This document shows, piece by piece, positions 13,838 through 21,965 of a stretch of 64,000 nt of DNA. The first letter of the stretch is position 1; each line of letters begins with the position of its first letter. The position numbers were made by a program, and so were the translations under genes. This stretch comes from DATILL01 sp035476575 (GTDB lineage Bacteria > Actinomycetota > Actinomycetes > Mycobacteriales > JACQDL01). Below the pieces are notes generated by a model. That model had not been told where the DNA came from and did not search any database. It saw only the letters and a list, made by a program, of their open reading frames with translations. The DNA is taken from positions 7,420-71,419 of the forward strand of contig DATILL010000150.1 of assembly GCA_035476575.1 (NCBI GenBank). The letters run 5' to 3'.

Positions 13838-14522
13838 GCCGCATCTGACGGCGGGGCACGGCGCGGCCGGTGTCCCGGAACGGGCGCCGTTCGACCGTAT
13901 CGTCGCCACCGCCGCTATCTCCGCCGTGCCGCCCGCCTGGATTGATCAGCTCACGCCCGGCGGGATGATTCTCACAGACCTGCGCGGCGAGCTGGCCAGC
14001 AGCCTCATCGCACTCCGCAAGACCGCGCCCGACACGGTCTCCGGCCGTTTCCTGTCGGTGCCCGGGCACTTCATGTGGCTCCGCGCCGAAATCGACAACC
14101 CACTTCGCGACGGCGGCAGCTACCTGATGGAAATCAACATCGGCAACCCACGCCATACGGCCACCGCCGTGGGACCGGATATTCTCGACGACCCGAACCT
14201 GCGGTTCCTCGTTCAGCGCCGGGCCCCGCGGAGCCAGAGCATTTACCGCATCGACTGTCATGGGCGCGACGTGGTCGAGGTCAACGCGGGTCAGTCTCGG
14301 GCGCATCTCGACACTGCCCCGCTCGGCGACGGCCTACACGAGGTCACTGAAATTGGACCGGACTGCGCGTGGAAATGCGTCGACTCCACCATCGACCTGT
14401 GGAACCACCTCGGCCGTCCCGTCCGTGAACGGTTCGGGCTCACTGCCACAGCCGACGGCACCCACATCCTCTGGCTCGACCAACCCGGCACCAACCACGC
14501 CTGGCTGCTACCGAACCCCTAA
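13838..14522 (+). pseudogene. PCMT-like methyltransferase of the graspetide system, N-terminally deleted
   Basis: This frame reads HGAAGVPERAPFDRIVATAA, AVPPAWIDQLTPGGMILTDL, then the C-terminal domain with PGHFMWLRAEIDNP and DGTHILWLDQPGTNHAWLLP. That is the second half of the protein-isoaspartate-methyltransferase-like enzyme that accompanies ATP-grasp peptide maturases. The first half, with the glycine-rich SAM-binding motif, is gone. The fusion point with the ligase lies near 13830-13850 and changes frame, so one deletion removed the ligase end and the methyltransferase start. A late in-frame GTG at 13926 could only yield a fragment. Confidence 0.65.
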
Positions 14523-14639
14523 CCCTAGCCCGGGACTTTCAGACGAGCGTTCCCGGGCAGAGCAACCACCGCCAGCGCCGGATGGGCCGACGGCTGGGCG
14601 CCCGCGACCCACCTGTGGGCCAGTGCCCGTGCCGAGGGG

Positions 14640-14870
14640 TCAGGCGCCGGCGACGAAGCCGACCCGGCGCAGCTCGGTCTCGGCGATCTCGACGTAGGCA
14701 ATGATGCCGGCCTGCACGATGATCCGGCGGCCCTTGTCGTCCACCAGCCTGAGCACGCCCTTCGGATCCTGCAGCGCCTCGGCGACCATCTGCTCGACCT
14801 CGGCGGGGTTCTGCGCGCTCTCGAAGACGATCTCGCGCGGCGTGTGCTGCACGCCGATCTTGACCTCCAC
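14640..14870 (-). CDS. DUF3107 family protein
   Basis: A 76-residue conserved actinobacterial protein (VEVKIGVQHTPREIVFESAQ, ending VEIAETELRRVGFVAGA), homologous to the mycobacterial antigen TB9.4. The function is unknown. The start is GTG 14870, with AAGGAGG eight bases upstream. In mycobacteria it adjoins a TetR gene; here the HTH and Clp-N genes lie between the two, all on the same strand. Confidence 0.9.
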   Translation of the reverse strand: MEVKIGVQHTPREIVFESAQNPAEVEQMVAEALQDPKGVLRLVDDKGRRIIVQAGIIAYVEIAETELRRVGFVAGA

Positions 14871-14938
14871 CGCGGCTGCCTCCTTGCTGGGCTGTTGTGG
14901 CAAGGCTAGCGTCCCCACCGCGATGTCCACATCGCGGC

Positions 14939-15574
14939 TCAGCAGGCGCGGCGCAGCAGCTCCAGCGTCCGGGACCGCGCCGTGGCGTAGTCGACCCCGT
15001 ACGACCTGAGCAGGTCGTACGCCGGCCCCCGCCGACCGGCGAGGATGGCCAGGAGCAGGTGCTCGGTGCCGACCAGGTGGTGGCCGAGCTCGCGGGCCTC
15101 CCTGATCGAGCGGGCCAGCACCTGCCTGGACTCCGGCCGCAGCGGCACCGGCCCGCGCCAGCGCCGCCAGCGCCGGATCCGGCCGCCCCCGGCGAAGGGA
15201 TGCCGCCGGCCCCGGTTCCGCCGCCGGCCCGCGGGCCGGACCGGCACCAGCGCACCCGGCCCGAACGACTCCTCCGCCTGCCGGACGACCGCCCGCAGAT
15301 CGATCCCGAGGTCGGCCAGCGCGGCCGCGTCGGCGTCGTCCAGGCCAGCCCGGCGGACGCTCTCCGAGACCCCGTCGACCAGCTCGCGGACGGTGTCCCC
15401 GGCGACGACGCCGAACCCGGCGAGCACCCGCCCGGCCAGGCACTCCGGCTCGGCCAGCATGCCCAGCAGCAGGTGCTCCGGCCCGATGCCGCCAGCGCCG
15501 AGTCGCATCGCCTGGTCGCCAGAGCCGAGGACAACCCGCCGGGCATGGGCGGTGAAGCCCCGCACCACGATCAT
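14939..15574 (-). CDS. Clp N-terminal repeat domain protein
   Basis: A 211-residue protein made of two halves of Clp N-domain (the adaptor-binding repeat of ClpC/ClpB): IGPEHLLLGMLAEPECLAGR near residue 30 and LVGTEHLLLAILAGRRGPAY near residue 165. An Arg-rich linker joins them (AGRRRNRGRRHPFAGGGRIR). There is no AAA+ ATPase module. It may bind Clp adaptors or substrates, or sense misfolded proteins, but this is inference. It overlaps the upstream HTH gene by four bases (ATGA), so the two are translated together. Confidence 0.85.
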   Translation of the reverse strand: MIVVRGFTAHARRVVLGSGDQAMRLGAGGIGPEHLLLGMLAEPECLAGRVLAGFGVVAGDTVRELVDGVSESVRRAGLDDADAAALADLGIDLRAVVRQAEESFGPGALVPVRPAGRRRNRGRRHPFAGGGRIRRWRRWRGPVPLRPESRQVLARSIREARELGHHLVGTEHLLLAILAGRRGPAYDLLRSYGVDYATARSRTLELLRRAC

Positions 15575-15789
15575 CGCTGCCTCGCATGCTTCTTGTGCAC
15601 TGCCTGGCGGCTCACGCCGAGCGCGTCGGCGACCTCCTGCCAGGACCAGCCCAGCTCCCGGGCGTTGCGGACCTGGAGCACCTCAAGCTGCTCCAGCAGC
15701 TTGCGCAGGGCCGCGACGGCGCGCAGCCCGATCGCGGGATCTCGCCCGCCAGCAGCGGTGGCGAGCGCGGTTGCCTTCACATCAGCCAT
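15571..15789 (-). CDS. Small helix-turn-helix protein paired with Clp-N protein
   Basis: A 72-residue protein: an N-terminal Leu-rich helix (LRKLLEQLEVLQVRNARELG) that could dimerise, then an HTH (SWQEVADALGVSRQAVHKKH) like those of sigma-factor region 4 or Xre-type DNA-binding proteins. Its promoter overlaps two copies of a palindrome, and the -10 box lies six bases before the ATG, so the mRNA is probably leaderless. Autoregulation and a regulator/sensor pairing with the Clp-N protein are the simplest readings, but unproven. Confidence 0.85.
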   Translation of the reverse strand: MADVKATALATAAGGRDPAIGLRAVAALRKLLEQLEVLQVRNARELGWSWQEVADALGVSRQAVHKKHARQR

Positions 15790-15792
15790 GCT

Positions 15793-15835
15793 GTCAACCT
15801 ACGTTGACGGCGTGAGGCTGTCAACTAGAGTTGAC
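15793..15835 (-). promoter_or_regulatory. Leaderless promoter overlapped by two GTCAAC-N4-GTTGAC operators
   Basis: Two identical palindromes, GTCAAC-N4-GTTGAC, lie at 15793-15808 and 15820-15835, centres 27 bp apart. On the minus strand the distal copy supplies a perfect -35 box TTGACA. After a 17-bp spacer comes TAGGTT (-10), partly inside the second palindrome, and the HTH gene's ATG follows six bases later. Transcription would start at or next to the ATG. The distal palindrome also covers the stop codon of the TetR gene. Confidence 0.7.
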
Positions 15836-16520
15836 GAGGGTCGGTCTGCAACGGGAAGTTCGAGATGCCCCGCCAGGCCAGCGACTCGATCAGCCGGACC
15901 GCCTCCTGCTTGGGCACCTCGCTGGCCCGGTCCAGCCACCACCGGGCGGCGATCTCCGACATCCCGGTCAGCCCGACCGCCAGCAGCTCGGCACGGGGCC
16001 GGTCCAGCCCGGTGTCAGCGGCCACCGTGTCAGTGATCGCCTCGATCAGGCCGCGCTCCATCCGATCCACCTTCTCCCGCACGGCCGGGTCGTTGCGCAG
16101 GTCGGACTCGAAGACCAACCGGAACGCCTCGCTCTCGGAGTCGACGAAGTCGAAGTAGGCCGAGACCGCGTTGTGCACCCGGGCCTTGTTGTCCGTCGTA
16201 CCGGCCATCGCCTGGCGCATCCGCTCCACCAGGTCCTCGGCGTGCGTCTCCAGCAGCGCGAGGTAGAGGTCGAGCTTGCCCGGAAAGTGCTGGTACAGCA
16301 CCGGCTTGGAGACCCCGGCGCGCTCGGCGATGTCGTCCATCGCCGCGGCGTGGTAACCGTGCGCCACGAAGACCTCGCGGGCGGCCCGCAGTAGCTGCTT
16401 GCGGCGGGCGGAACGCGGCATCCGGACGGTCCGGGCGTGCAGCGGCTCGGCGGGCGGCGGCACGCTCGACGTCGGTGCCGGGGTGGTCGCGGGGGTGGGT
16501 GCTGCCGGCGTCGCCGTCAT
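15825..16520 (-). CDS. TetR family transcriptional regulator
   Basis: A 231-residue one-component regulator. After a Pro/Thr-rich extension of about 35 residues comes the TetR HTH (LRAAREVFVAHGYHAAAMDD, IAERAGVSKPVLYQHFPGKL), then an all-helical ligand domain. It corresponds by position to Rv3208 of M. tuberculosis. It lies upstream of the HTH/Clp-N/DUF3107 genes on the same strand, but a separate promoter begins at its stop codon. The ligand is unknown. Confidence 0.93.
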   Translation of the reverse strand: MTATPAAPTPATTPAPTSSVPPPAEPLHARTVRMPRSARRKQLLRAAREVFVAHGYHAAAMDDIAERAGVSKPVLYQHFPGKLDLYLALLETHAEDLVERMRQAMAGTTDNKARVHNAVSAYFDFVDSESEAFRLVFESDLRNDPAVREKVDRMERGLIEAITDTVAADTGLDRPRAELLAVGLTGMSEIAARWWLDRASEVPKQEAVRLIESLAWRGISNFPLQTDPRQL

Positions 16521-16589
16521 GCCACCTCCCTCCCGTTTTGCCCATTCGTCCCGCCGAACTTTACCCGGGGTAGGAGCGGCGGCGCCCGA

Positions 16590-16772
16590 TCAGCGCCAGT
16601 CGTCGTCGTCGATCGGCACCTCAGCACGCTGCTCGGCGGCGTCGGCGGGGTCGACGTCCCAGGGTACGTCGGGAGTGGAGACCGGGGTGCGCGCCTCGCC
16701 GGGCTCGGGCACGACGTCGGCATGCTGCTCGGCCGCATCCTCGGCCGGGCTCTCCCATGGTGTCTCGGTCAT
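16590..16772 (-). CDS. Small acidic protein, unknown function
   Basis: A 60-residue, strongly acidic and probably disordered protein (MTETPWESPAEDAAEQHADV ... PIDDDDWR). An AGGAGG site four bases before the ATG makes translation likely. It contains an internal near-repeat: PWESPAEDAAEQHADV and PWDVDPADAAEQRAEV. It has no recognisable domain. It sits between the TetR gene and the LigD polymerase gene on the same strand. Confidence 0.6.
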   Translation of the reverse strand: MTETPWESPAEDAAEQHADVVPEPGEARTPVSTPDVPWDVDPADAAEQRAEVPIDDDDWR

Positions 16773-16808
16773 CCACCCTCCTCAGTGTCCTGGCCATTGT
16801 GCACACCC

Positions 16809-17717
16809 TCAGCGGGGCAGCGCCGGCCGGTCGGCGGTGCGCAGGCCGGCGAACAGGTCACCATGCTCCTCGACCCGCGCCAGCACCTCACCTGCGGTGA
16901 ACCGCAGCGGCCGGCCCGACTCGACCTCCGCCCAGCGCAGCGGGGTGGAGACGGTCGGCTGAGCCACGGCCCGCAGCGAGTACGGCGCGACGGTGGTCTT
17001 GGCGGCGTTGTTCTGGCTCCAGTCCACGAACACCTTGCCCGGCCGCAGCGACCGGGTCATCCGGGACAGCACCAGCGTCGGATGGGTGGCCTCCAGCCGC
17101 TGGGCCAGGTCCTTCGCGTACGCCGAGGTCGCGGCGTCCGGGGCCGGGGCGATCGGCGCGTAGACCTGCATGCCCTTGCGGCCGGAGGTCTTCGGGTAGC
17201 CGGTCAGGCTGTCCCGGCCGATCTCGGTGCGCAGCAGGCAGGCGACCTCGGCACACTCCACAATGGACGCTGGCGGGCCGGGATCGAGGTCGAACACCAG
17301 CAGGTCCGCCGGGCGCGCCTCACCGCGCGGGCCGACCGTCCACTGTGGAACGTGCAGCTCCAGCGCGGCCAGGTTCGCCAGCCAGACCAGGGTGGCCAGG
17401 TCGTCGCACACGACGAAGTCGATCTCGTCCCGGTTCATCGAGCTGCCGGGCACCGGCAGCCGGACCGTGCGCACCCAGCTGGGGGTGTGGGACGGCTTGT
17501 TCTTCTCGAAGAAGGACTGACCGGTCACGCCGTTCGGGAACCGGTTCATGGTGAGCGGCCGGTCGGCCAGGTGCGGCAGGATGTACGGCGCGACCCGGGA
17601 GTAGTAGTCGAGCACCTCGGCCTTGGTGAAACCGGCGTCCGGATACAGCAGCTTGTCCAAGTTGGACAGTTGCAGGGTGCGGCCGTCGACGGTGACCTGC
17701 ACCCGCTGCGGGCTCAA
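16809..17717 (-). CDS. LigD-type DNA polymerase/primase domain protein (NHEJ)
   Basis: A 302-residue stand-alone PolDom of the archaeo-eukaryotic primase superfamily. In non-homologous end joining it fills gaps and prefers ribonucleotides. Seen: LSNLDKLLYPDAGFTKAEVL, the conserved FDLDPG metal-binding aspartates, KTSGRKGMQVY, and PLRWAEVE near the C-terminus. The start is TTG 17717 with GGAGG six bases upstream. It is divergent from the ligase gene across 39 bp, and Ku is close by, so the NHEJ functions are split over three genes rather than fused as in mycobacterial LigD. Confidence 0.92.
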   Translation of the reverse strand: MSPQRVQVTVDGRTLQLSNLDKLLYPDAGFTKAEVLDYYSRVAPYILPHLADRPLTMNRFPNGVTGQSFFEKNKPSHTPSWVRTVRLPVPGSSMNRDEIDFVVCDDLATLVWLANLAALELHVPQWTVGPRGEARPADLLVFDLDPGPPASIVECAEVACLLRTEIGRDSLTGYPKTSGRKGMQVYAPIAPAPDAATSAYAKDLAQRLEATHPTLVLSRMTRSLRPGKVFVDWSQNNAAKTTVAPYSLRAVAQPTVSTPLRWAEVESGRPLRFTAGEVLARVEEHGDLFAGLRTADRPALPR

Positions 17718-17756
17718 CCTGTACCTCCGGCCTCGGTGTGATGCGATGGTAAGAGG

Positions 17757-18725
17757 GTGCCCACAGAGGGTCTACCCGCACTGATCCGGCCGATGCTCGC
17801 CATCGCCAGCGGCCTGCCGGCGGACGACGCGGCGCACGGCTACGAGCTGAAGTGGGATGGTGTCCGCGCCGTCGCGTATGTCCACAGTGGACAGTGGCGG
17901 CTGGTGTCGCGCAACGACCGGGATGTCACCACCGGCTATCCCGAGCTGGCCGCGCTGCCCGGGCTGCTCGGCGGTGCGTCGGTCATCCTGGACGGCGAGC
18001 TGGTCGCCTACGACGAGGGCGGTCGGCCGAGCTTCAGCGCGCTGCAGGATCGGATGCACGTCCTGGCGCCCAGCCCGGGGCTGGTCGCCGCCCGGCCGGT
18101 GACGTACCACCTGTTCGACGTCCTGCACCTCGGCGCGCACAGCCTGCTGCGGGTGCCCTACGCTGACCGGCGCGGGCTGCTGTCCGAGCTGGCCCTGGAC
18201 AGCCCGCCGGTGCGCACCCCGCCGTACTTCGTCGGCGGTGGCGTGGCGGTGCTGGCGGCCAGCCGAGAGCAGCGGATCGAAGGCGTGGTGGCCAAGCGGC
18301 TGGACTCGCCGTACCTGCCGGGCCACCGCAGCCTGCTCTGGCGCAAGATCAAGAACCTGCGCACCCAGGAGGTCATCATCGGCGGCTGGCGGCCGGGCGC
18401 CGGCCGGCGGACCGGGCTGATCGGCTCGCTGCTGCTCGGCGTGCCGGCCGCCGGCGGGCTGCGCTACGCCGGGCACGTGGGCACGGGCTTCACCGAGGCG
18501 ATGCTGCGCGACCTGACCGACCGGCTGGCCCCGGACGCCCGGCCGGACAGCCCGTTCGCCGGGCCGGTCCCGCGCGCCCACGCGGTCGACGCGCGCTGGG
18601 TCCGGCCGACGCTGGTCGGCGAGGTGGCGTACGGCCAGTGGACCCGGGACGGCATGCTCCGTCATCCGGTCTGGCGCGGGCTGCGCCCGGACAAGACGCC
18701 GGAGGACGTCGTACCGGAAGGCTGA
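17757..18725 (+). CDS. ATP-dependent DNA ligase (LigD ligase domain)
   Basis: A 322-residue ATP-dependent ligase that seals double-strand breaks with Ku and PolDom. The nucleotidyl-transferase motif I is ELKWDGVRA (catalytic Lys). Later motifs include SVILDGELVAY, EGVVAKRLDSPYLPGHRS, and WRKIKN; an OB-fold follows (EVIIGGWRPGAGRRTGLIGS, YAGHVGTGF). The start is GTG 17757. No nuclease or polymerase domain is fused. Confidence 0.93.
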   Translation: MPTEGLPALIRPMLAIASGLPADDAAHGYELKWDGVRAVAYVHSGQWRLVSRNDRDVTTGYPELAALPGLLGGASVILDGELVAYDEGGRPSFSALQDRMHVLAPSPGLVAARPVTYHLFDVLHLGAHSLLRVPYADRRGLLSELALDSPPVRTPPYFVGGGVAVLAASREQRIEGVVAKRLDSPYLPGHRSLLWRKIKNLRTQEVIIGGWRPGAGRRTGLIGSLLLGVPAAGGLRYAGHVGTGFTEAMLRDLTDRLAPDARPDSPFAGPVPRAHAVDARWVRPTLVGEVAYGQWTRDGMLRHPVWRGLRPDKTPEDVVPEG

Positions 18726-18730
18726 CTGGC

Positions 18731-18806
18731 GCCGCACCGCAGGCCGCCGTCCCGGAGAGCGCCGCACCGCAGGCCGCCGTCCCGGAGAGCACCGCACCGG
18801 AGAGCC
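18731..18806. repeat. 30-bp tandem duplication between convergent genes
   Basis: A 30-bp unit beginning GCCGCACCGCAGGCCGCCGT and ending CGGAGAGC occurs twice head to tail (18731-18760 and 18761-18790), followed by a truncated third copy to 18806. It fills the gap between the ligase stop and the end of the SSI-like gene. Confidence 0.85.
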
Positions 18807-18814
18807 GGGCACGG

Positions 18815-19162
18815 CTACACCCGGAGCAGGGGGGCGAGCCGTTCCCAGCGGGCGATCTCGGCGCCGTTGGTCCGGTTGAGCTCGGCGTGCACCGGGCGGC
18901 CACGCCAGCGCCCGGTGACCGTAGCGGTCTCCGGGCCGCCGTAGATCATGGTCGCGATGGTGCCGGGCGGGACCGGCGCGAACGGGTCGTCGGCTGGGCC
19001 GAACGCGGCCAGCGCGGCGCAGGCGGCGGCGGCGTTCGGGTGGTCGCCGGGGTCCTGCGGTGGGTTCCCGGGATCCGGTGGTGGCTCCGCGGGGCAGCGC
19101 AGGGTCCGGGTGACCGGGTCGACGCCTGGCTGGGACACGGTGACCCGCAGCTCACAGTCCAT
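18815..19162 (-). CDS. SSI-like (subtilisin inhibitor) domain protein without signal peptide
   Basis: A 115-residue protein with the Streptomyces subtilisin inhibitor fold: AAAACAALAAFGPADDPFAP, MIYGGPETATVTGRWRGRPV and NRTNGAEIARWERL. SSI proteins are normally secreted with two disulfides. Here there is no signal peptide, and both partners of the second disulfide are Ala (TIATMIYGG and NGAEIARW in place of Cys), while RCP and ACAAL keep the first pair. It may be intracellular or simply diverging; protease inhibition is not assured. It lies between the ligase and Ku genes, on the opposite strand. Confidence 0.75.
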   Translation of the reverse strand: MDCELRVTVSQPGVDPVTRTLRCPAEPPPDPGNPPQDPGDHPNAAAACAALAAFGPADDPFAPVPPGTIATMIYGGPETATVTGRWRGRPVHAELNRTNGAEIARWERLAPLLRV

Positions 19163-19178
19163 GGGTCCACCGGCTCAG

Positions 19179-19214
19179 GGGTCCGCTCGTCATGTCATGG
19201 GTCCGCTCGTCATG
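19179..19214. repeat. Direct repeats upstream of ku
   Basis: GGGTCCGCTCGTCATG occurs at 19179-19194 and again at 19199-19214, a 20-bp period. The shorter CATGGG motif recurs at about 19160, 19197, 19212 and 19230. The repeats lie in the divergent region between the SSI-like gene (start 19162) and ku (start 19324), so they could be operator sites; nothing shows which protein would bind. Confidence 0.55.
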
Positions 19215-19323
19215 GGACCACTGTGGACTCATGGGCCACGCTGGACCAGCCCTCCACCGGACGCGACAACCCGGCCCCGCGAATGCGACCCTGGTAGTGG
19301 GCTCCCCGGGAGGCAGGTGCGGC

Positions 19324-20169
19324 GTGCGTGCGATCTGGAAGGGCGCGATCTCGTTCGGGCTGGTGACCATCCCGGTCCGGCTCTACACCGCAGCCGAGGA
19401 GCGGGACGTCTCCTTCCACCAGGTGCACCGTACCGACGGCGGTCGGGTCCGCTACAAGCGGGTCTGCACCATCGACGGCGAGGAGGTCCCGTACGCCGAC
19501 ATCGCCAAGGGCTACGAGCTGGACACCGGCGAGATCGTGGTGCTGACCGACGAGGACCTGGCCGACCTGCCGCTGCCCTCGGCCAGGGTGATCGACGTGC
19601 TGCAGTTCGTGCCGCTGGACCAGATCGACCCGATCTACTTCGCCAAGAGCTACCTCCTGGAGCCGGACAAGACCGCGGCCAAGCCGTACGTGCTGCTCCG
19701 CGACGCGCTGGAGGCGTCCGGCATGGTGGCCGTGGTCAAGGTGGCGATCCGGACCCGCGAGCAGCTCGCCACGCTGCGGGTGCGAGACGACGTCCTGGTG
19801 CTGGAGACCATGCTCTGGCCGGATGAGATCCGCACCCCGGACTTCGGTTTTCTCGACAGTGACGTGGCGCTCCGCCCGCAGGAGATGGCGATGGCCGAGT
19901 CGCTGATCGAGAGCATGTCCGGCGACTTCGACCCGACGCAGTACCACGATGAGTACCGCGAGGCGCTGCTGGCGGTGATCGACGCCAAGGTGGCCGGCCA
20001 TGAGGTCGTCGAGCCGCGGCCGTCCGGGGCGGCCAGCGGTGAGGTCGTGGACCTGATGGCAGTGCTGCGGCAGAGCGTGGCCGCGGCGAAGCGGGCCCGG
20101 GGCGAGGAGCCGGCAGAGGAGAAGACCGCGAAGAAGGCAGCCAAGAAGACGGCCAGCCGCTCGGCCTGA
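19324..20169 (+). CDS. ku: NHEJ protein Ku
   Basis: A 281-residue bacterial Ku, the ring-shaped homodimer that binds DNA ends and recruits LigD. The start VRAIWKGAISFGLVTIPVRL is characteristic; the core continues through PLDQIDPIYFAKSYLLEPDK. The Lys/Ala-rich tail (EEKTAKKAAKKTASRSA) matches the basic C-terminal extension that aids DNA binding and sliding. GTG 19324 has GGGAGG ten bases upstream; the open frame extends further, but the family starts here. Confidence 0.95.
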   Translation: MRAIWKGAISFGLVTIPVRLYTAAEERDVSFHQVHRTDGGRVRYKRVCTIDGEEVPYADIAKGYELDTGEIVVLTDEDLADLPLPSARVIDVLQFVPLDQIDPIYFAKSYLLEPDKTAAKPYVLLRDALEASGMVAVVKVAIRTREQLATLRVRDDVLVLETMLWPDEIRTPDFGFLDSDVALRPQEMAMAESLIESMSGDFDPTQYHDEYREALLAVIDAKVAGHEVVEPRPSGAASGEVVDLMAVLRQSVAAAKRARGEEPAEEKTAKKAAKKTASRSA

Positions 20170-20268
20170 CCCCGCGGGTAGGCGGCCAGACCAGTCACCG
20201 TGCGGTGCTAGCACAACACGCCTAGTCATGATGCGGACCAGACGGCGGTGTTGTGAGAGGCTGCCCGG

Positions 20269-21420
20269 GTGACTCGACCGACTGCGAGCCATGGCGGCCA
20301 TCCGGTCCGACCACACTCGGCTCCGCGCGGCGCGGGCCAGCGGCCCACCCGGGCGCATACGGAGCGGGCACCCGGCGGGCGGACGCGGACCGTCGACAGC
20401 CCGGCGCCGACCCGCCGCGGGTACGACACCGCCGCGCAGCGGGCGGCCCGGATCGGCCAGCCGCGCACGGTCGCCAGTCCCGATGGCACGGTCAGCACCG
20501 GCAGCTACGGCGTCGCCGCCCGCGGCCGCGGCCGGACCTACGTGCCCGGCGAGCCGGCCCGCCGTCCAAGCCGGCTGGCCAGGTTCCTGCAGGACTACGG
20601 CTGGCGGGCGTACGCGATCCCGGTGCTGACGGTCGCGACGTTCCTCTGCGGCATCGACGTCGTCAACGGACCGGCGGGCAGCGGCCAGGCCAGCTCGGCG
20701 GGCCCGGCGGGCTCGGTGGCGCAGGTCCAGAACGCCGAGATCTACGTCGAGCTGCCGCGCGACCTGGCGGGCGGCAGCCAGCCCGCGCCCGGCGCTGGAG
20801 CACTGACCGACGCGCTGCCGGCCGGGCCGCCGTACACCATGAAGGGCACCGGCACGTACCGCATCGTGCCCGGGACCTCGAAGGTCTACGGCACCGGGCC
20901 GCTGCAGCTCTACGCTGTCGAGGTCGAGGAGGGCATCGACATCGACCAGCAGGCCTTTGCCTCGGAGGTGGAGCGGATCCTCGGCGACTGGCGTGGCTGG
21001 GGCGCCAACGGGCGGATGTCGTTCCGCCGGGTGGACGACCCGGGCAAGGCGTCGTTCCGGGTGTCGCTGACCGCCACCATGACGGTGCGGTCGATCTGCG
21101 GGTACGACGTCAAGTCCGAGACGAGCTGCTACAACGGCACGCTGCACCGGGCGGTGATCAACGACGCCCGCTGGGTGCGGGGAGCGCAGGCCTTCGCCGG
21201 CAACCTGCCGCTGTACCACTCCTACGTGGTCACCCACGAGGTCGGGCACAGCTTCGGGCACCGCCACCAGCTCTGCGGCACGCCGGGCACCCCGGCGCCG
21301 GTCATGATGCAGCAGACGCTGTCCACCGGCCTGTGCACGCCCAACCCGTGGCCCTACCCGGACGGCGTCCACGAGGTCTCCGGCCCGCCCGCCCCCCCCA
21401 ACCTTCCGGTCGGCCGCTGA
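20269..21420 (+). CDS. DUF3152 membrane-anchored putative zinc metalloprotease
   Basis: A 383-residue protein. It has a long basic, disordered cytoplasmic N-terminus (about 105 residues), one membrane helix (YAIPVLTVATFLCGIDVV), then an extracellular domain. The domain contains THEVGHSFGHRHQLC, an extended HExxHxxGHxH zinc signature like metzincins, and paired cysteines. The mycobacterial counterpart is Rv3207c, also next to moeB/moeZ. The substrate is unknown. The start is GTG 20269. Confidence 0.88.
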   Translation: MTRPTASHGGHPVRPHSAPRGAGQRPTRAHTERAPGGRTRTVDSPAPTRRGYDTAAQRAARIGQPRTVASPDGTVSTGSYGVAARGRGRTYVPGEPARRPSRLARFLQDYGWRAYAIPVLTVATFLCGIDVVNGPAGSGQASSAGPAGSVAQVQNAEIYVELPRDLAGGSQPAPGAGALTDALPAGPPYTMKGTGTYRIVPGTSKVYGTGPLQLYAVEVEEGIDIDQQAFASEVERILGDWRGWGANGRMSFRRVDDPGKASFRVSLTATMTVRSICGYDVKSETSCYNGTLHRAVINDARWVRGAQAFAGNLPLYHSYVVTHEVGHSFGHRHQLCGTPGTPAPVMMQQTLSTGLCTPNPWPYPDGVHEVSGPPAPPNLPVGR

Positions 21421-21965
21421 CCGGGACGCGCTGGGTCCACCTTGTCGCTGGGTCCACCACCTTGTCCGGGGAGCCAGGGGCGTTGGGCTACCACCCCCGG
21501 CGCCCCCGGCTCCAGATGCTGCGCCGGGCCTTGGTGGATCGCTCGGGTGACAGCAGTTCATTTGTACACCAGCTGAGAAACTAGGTTTCCTCTGTTTCTC
21601 AGGCTAGGTGGCTCCGGTTCCGGAGGATGTACACGGCCTCGGCTGTTCGCCAACGGGGGTGGATCACGTGGTGGCCAGCGATGAACTGGTCCGCGCGGCA
21701 TGGCTGTGGCCGCGACGGCGATGCGGGGATCCGTCGGTCTGAGCGGCCATCGTGGCGGCAAGGTGCAGCGGCCGCAACCTCGGGCAGCCTGTCTCATGGG
21801 ACAAGAGTCCTGGATTTTAGGGAGATCTTTTATCTGGACACTTGGGGGCGCTAGCGTCTAGACGACTCAAGTCCTTCAGCGGACCTTGGCCGTCCTACCC
21901 CGGCTACGAAGGGTCCGGCTGCGGGACGCCGCACCGGGCCTTGGTGGCCGCTTGGGAGGACATTT
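21421..21965. other. Intergenic region with two inverted repeats, no gene seen
   Basis: No frame here looks coding. A terminator-like stem follows DUF3152: GGAGCCAGGGGCG (21470-21482) pairs with CGCCCCCGGCTCC (21501-21513), one mismatch. Further on CTGAGAAAC (21573-21581) pairs perfectly with GTTTCTCAG (21594-21602) across 12 bases, a possible operator. CGTCTAGACG (21855-21864) is a 10-bp palindrome. Base composition is less GC-rich from about 21550 onward, suggesting acquired DNA. Confidence 0.5.
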
